This document shows positions 5,077 through 7,800 of a DNA stretch of 7,800 bases, piece after piece. The stretch lies in the NCBI GenBank assembly GCA_036258055.1, contig DATAEK010000256.1, positions 1 through 7,800 of the forward strand, given 5' to 3'. This DNA is from DATAEK01 sp036258055. Its GTDB lineage: Bacteria; Acidobacteriota; Vicinamibacteria; Vicinamibacterales; 2-12-FULL-66-21. Position 1 is the first letter of the stretch. Each line of letters begins with the position of its first letter. A model generated the notes under the pieces. That model was given only the letters and a program-made list of their open reading frames with translations. It had not been told where the DNA came from and did no database searches. The translations under genes were made by a program, and so were the position numbers.

Positions 5077-7500
5077 ATGACGAAGACGTCACTTTCGGTT
5101 TCGATCGTGGCGCGGACGACAGCGGCCGGCTTGCTGGTCACAGTACTCTTGCAAGCAGGCCTCGAGGCGCAAGGTGTTGGTCGAGTCGCCGGGAGGGTTC
5201 AGGACCTCGCCGGGAATCCGTTGGCGGACGTGTCGATTACGGTACGCGGCGTTCCGGAGCTGGACGCGAGAACTGATGATGGTGGAGGCTTCGTCCTCGC
5301 TCCAGTGCCGGACGGCGAGTACGTCATCACCGCGACGCTCGAAGGTTTCGCACCGAGCACTCGTCGCGTTCGAGTAGTCAATGGCCGGACTGCAGACGTC
5401 AGTCTGACCTTATCGATTCAGATCCTCGAGCAGGTCATCGTCACAGCGGATCGGACCGGCGAACGGGACCTTCAAACAGTACCGCTGGCCTTAAGCGTGG
5501 TATCGGGTGAACAGCTGGAGCGGCGCGAAGCGCATAGCGTGGCCGACCTTGCCGGCCTGGTGCCCTCGGTGACCTTCTCTCAGAACACGGGGTTTGCCCA
5601 GCTCACCATCCGCGGGATCGGCAGCAATGCGATTTTTGCCGGGTCCGAGCCGAGCTCCGCGGTGTACCTCGATGGTGTCTACCTCGCACGTCCCGCGAGC
5701 GTGCTCGGTGACTTCCTGGATCTGGCCCGCGTTGAGGTTCTTCGCGGTCCTCAGGGCACGTTATACGGCCGCAATGTGGTCGGAGGCGCGATCAATCTCA
5801 TCACCAAGCTTCCCACCAACGAGCGACTGCTTTCAACGCGGGTCGTCGTCGGCAGTTTGCAGACTGCGCGAGCCGAGTTCAACCTGAGCGGACCCATTGT
5901 TCGCGACAGAGTCATCGCCAGCGGCTCGGTTCTGCGAGGCGTCAGCGACGGCTTCGTACGGGACATCGATCACCCCGCGAGGCCACTGGGCGGGACGGAC
6001 GTCACGGCGACGCGTGGAGCACTGCGCGTGCTCTTCAACGACCGAACCGAGCTTCGTGTGACGGGGGATTTCAGCCACCGCAATCCACTGCCACTCTTCT
6101 ACGCGAAGGTGCTCACCGTAAAGCCGGGGTTCACCGTCGACAACCCATCGGACCTTCATCACGTACGCACGTCGACACCTGCGGAGAGCCGGAGGGTGCA
6201 GTACGGCGGCTCGGCGCAATTCAGCTGGCGGCCGGCGCCGAGCACGGTGCTTACGAGCCTGTTCGGCGCGCGAAAGCTCGATTACGAGTTCTTGCTCGAC
6301 AGCGACAGTACCGAGCTGAATCTGTCCTCCGCGAGTGTGCATGAGATCCATGACCAGATTTCGGAGGAAATCACCTTCGCCTCCGAGCGCGCGAGCGTCA
6401 CGTGGACCGGCGGGTTGTTTCTGTTCAGGGACGTCGATCGACAGCCGACGGCTTCCAACTTCCTTGCTACCGGCCTCGCGAGCCAGCTCAACCCGACCGT
6501 CAGGACAACATCGATCGCCGCATTCGGACAGGGAACCATCCCGCTCGGCTCGCGCCTGTCAGGCATCGCCGGCCTGCGCTATACCCGCGAAGACAAGACC
6601 ATGAACAACAGCGGCGGCGTCTTCGCGACAACGGGCACCGTGCTGTCGTCGTTCCAGTACCGCGATACCGCGACGGCAGCGGCCTGGACGCCGAGGTTCG
6701 GTCTGAATCTGCAGCTCCCCCACGCGGCGCTCGCGTACGCCTCGGCCACTCGCGGCTTCAAGGGTGGCGGCTTCAACCTCAGTGCGCCCAGTGCGGGCCG
6801 TGGCTTCGCGCCCGAGTGGGCCTGGACCTACGAAGCCGGGGGCAAGTGGTCCCTGCTGCGGCGGCGCGTCAGTCTGAACGCCGCGGCCTATTTCACCGAC
6901 TACACCGACCTGCAGGTGCAGACGCCGATTCGTCCTGGGGTCGTCGATATCGCGAACGCGGCGGCGGCGACGATTCGCGGTCTCGAAGTAGAAGGCGAGG
7001 CTCAACCCGCGCCGGGATGGACGGTCGGGGGACACGCCGCCTGGCTCGATGCCCGCTACGATCGCTACACGGCAGTGGGTCTGGACGGCTCGCCCGTAAA
7101 CGTCGCCGGGCGGAGGTTGTCCAACGCTCCGGAATGGTCTGGGCGCGCCTGGTTGGAGTATGCCAGGCCACTCCGCCACGTCGGAGTGTTGTCGCTGTTT
7201 ATCGACGTCGTCAGCCAGAGCACTGTGTTCTTCACCCCACTGAATGACAGGATTCAGCAACAGCGCTCCTACAGTCTCGTTTCTGCGAACATCGCGATTC
7301 GGCCACGCCCGCACTGGTCCGTCGGCGTCTACGCGCGCAATGTGACGGACACCGACTACATCACTGGAACGATTGGCAGCCTGCTGCCCGCGATCGCCGG
7401 GCGACCCGGCGAGCCGCGTCAGGTCGGCGTTCAGCTCACCCTCGCGATGACCACCGACCGCCCACGTGCGTGGACGGAAGAGCAGAATGTGAGGCGATGA
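5077..7500 (+). CDS. TonB-dependent outer-membrane receptor with N-terminal carboxypeptidase-regulatory-like domain
   Basis: The protein is 807 aa. Residues 1-32 form a signal peptide with a hydrophobic core (TTAAGLLVTVLLQAGLEA). Residues about 35-112 are a CarboxypepD_reg-like beta-sandwich (GRVAGRVQDLAGNPLADVSI, TDDGGGFVLAPVPDGEYVIT). A TonB-box-like LEQVIVTA lies at 117-124. The plug domain follows (about 127-245), with VPLALSVVSGEQL, IRGIGSN, YLDGVYLARP and the conserved VEVLRGPQGTLYGRNVVGGA (219-238). The rest is the 22-strand barrel, including the near-terminal YARNVTDTDY block. The protein would import a ligand across the outer membrane using TonB/ExbBD energy; the substrate cannot be read from the sequence. 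The last barrel strand (QVGVQLTL, about 782-789) is followed by an 18-residue polar tail without the usual terminal aromatic residue. The gene overlaps the next one at its stop codon, which suggests coupled translation. Confidence 0.92.
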   Translation: MTKTSLSVSIVARTTAAGLLVTVLLQAGLEAQGVGRVAGRVQDLAGNPLADVSITVRGVPELDARTDDGGGFVLAPVPDGEYVITATLEGFAPSTRRVRVVNGRTADVSLTLSIQILEQVIVTADRTGERDLQTVPLALSVVSGEQLERREAHSVADLAGLVPSVTFSQNTGFAQLTIRGIGSNAIFAGSEPSSAVYLDGVYLARPASVLGDFLDLARVEVLRGPQGTLYGRNVVGGAINLITKLPTNERLLSTRVVVGSLQTARAEFNLSGPIVRDRVIASGSVLRGVSDGFVRDIDHPARPLGGTDVTATRGALRVLFNDRTELRVTGDFSHRNPLPLFYAKVLTVKPGFTVDNPSDLHHVRTSTPAESRRVQYGGSAQFSWRPAPSTVLTSLFGARKLDYEFLLDSDSTELNLSSASVHEIHDQISEEITFASERASVTWTGGLFLFRDVDRQPTASNFLATGLASQLNPTVRTTSIAAFGQGTIPLGSRLSGIAGLRYTREDKTMNNSGGVFATTGTVLSSFQYRDTATAAAWTPRFGLNLQLPHAALAYASATRGFKGGGFNLSAPSAGRGFAPEWAWTYEAGGKWSLLRRRVSLNAAAYFTDYTDLQVQTPIRPGVVDIANAAAATIRGLEVEGEAQPAPGWTVGGHAAWLDARYDRYTAVGLDGSPVNVAGRRLSNAPEWSGRAWLEYARPLRHVGVLSLFIDVVSQSTVFFTPLNDRIQQQRSYSLVSANIAIRPRPHWSVGVYARNVTDTDYITGTIGSLLPAIAGRPGEPRQVGVQLTLAMTTDRPRAWTEEQNVRR

Positions 7501-7800
7501 TGGCTGTCAGCCAATCGCCTCCCGCAATCGACCTGTCCCAGTATGTGCTCGAGCCCATTCGCGAGGATGGGGAGTTCGTCGTGTGCCGCGGGTTTCCAGC
7601 GCCTGGCAGCGAGCATCCCGCCCGGGTTCTTGTCGTGATCCCGCGCGCGGAGCACCCGCGTGCCGACTGTCTTCAGATGCTGGAACACGAGCATGCGCTT
7701 CGCGTCGATCTGGATGCAGACTGGGCCGTTCGGCCCGTCGCGCTCGTCCACCACCGTGGCCGCATGTGTCTTGTCCTCGACGACCCCGGCGGCGAGCTGC
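7500..7800 (+). CDS. N-terminus of a large serine/threonine kinase-ATPase-sensor histidine kinase-type protein (3' truncated)
   Basis: An open frame of about 100 codons runs off the window end. It begins MAVSQSPPAIDLSQYVLEPI and continues REDGEFVVCRGF, then a LEHEHALRVDLDADWAVRPV block and CLVLDDPGGE. This pattern (YVLEPLREDGEFxLYRG ... LEHEYxLRxxLDxxWAxRPLAL ... LVLEDPGGEPLDxLL) is the start of the protein-kinase domain in the multi-kinases annotated as trifunctional Ser/Thr kinase/ATP-binding protein/sensor histidine kinase. These typically continue with an AAA ATPase, GAF and histidine-kinase domains, which would lie outside the window. ATG 7500 lies 5 nt after TGAGG (7490-7494) and is preferred; ATG 7497 is the alternative. 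Its first base is the last base of the receptor stop codon, so the two genes are probably co-translated. Identification rests on the N-terminal pattern only. Confidence 0.7.
   Translation, partial: MAVSQSPPAIDLSQYVLEPIREDGEFVVCRGFPAPGSEHPARVLVVIPRAEHPRADCLQMLEHEHALRVDLDADWAVRPVALVHHRGRMCLVLDDPGGEL

Overview
The window is GC-rich and bacterial, apparently from a Gram-negative: it holds a TonB-dependent outer-membrane receptor and the tail of a cyclic beta-1,2-glucan synthase-type protein. The receptor with an N-terminal carboxypeptidase-regulatory-like domain and the integrase subfamily make me lean to Acidobacteriota or a proteobacterium. That is inference from protein style only; no phylogenetic marker is present.

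Left part (1-2276, + strand): a beta-1,2-glucan module. The C-terminal GH94 domain of a cyclic beta-1,2-glucan synthase-like protein runs in from outside the window and stops at 925. It is followed 31 nt later by a complete stand-alone PF10091 protein (GH144/GH162/GH189-like, beta-1,2-glucan-active) without a signal peptide. The two look like one operon for making and trimming or cyclising beta-1,2-glucan.

Middle part (2277-4281): a graveyard of integrative-element parts with no intact gene. It contains a tyrosine-recombinase gene on the - strand, broken by an in-frame amber codon before the catalytic tyrosine. The core-binding part of the same gene lies in the opposite orientation, as a 153-bp segment (3299-3451) that appears inverted. 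Further along are an AlpA-type excisionase remnant and a tRNA-Ser(GGA)-like remnant bracketed by nested repeats. Short tandem repeats with a 12-bp period lie beside the integrase end and inside the longer direct repeats. I read this as a decayed element near a tRNA-Ser target.

Right part (4282-7800): a - strand PIN-domain protein, recognisable only in its C-terminal half. Then come a + strand TonB-dependent receptor of 807 aa and, overlapping its stop codon, the first ~100 codons of a large protein resembling the N-terminus of the serine/threonine kinase-ATPase-histidine kinase multi-kinases. The overlap suggests that receptor and kinase are translationally coupled.

I do not see a defence system, CRISPR array or complete new system. 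The most unusual signals are the inverted segment inside the integrase, the tRNA-like relic nested in repeats, and the receptor-kinase coupling.
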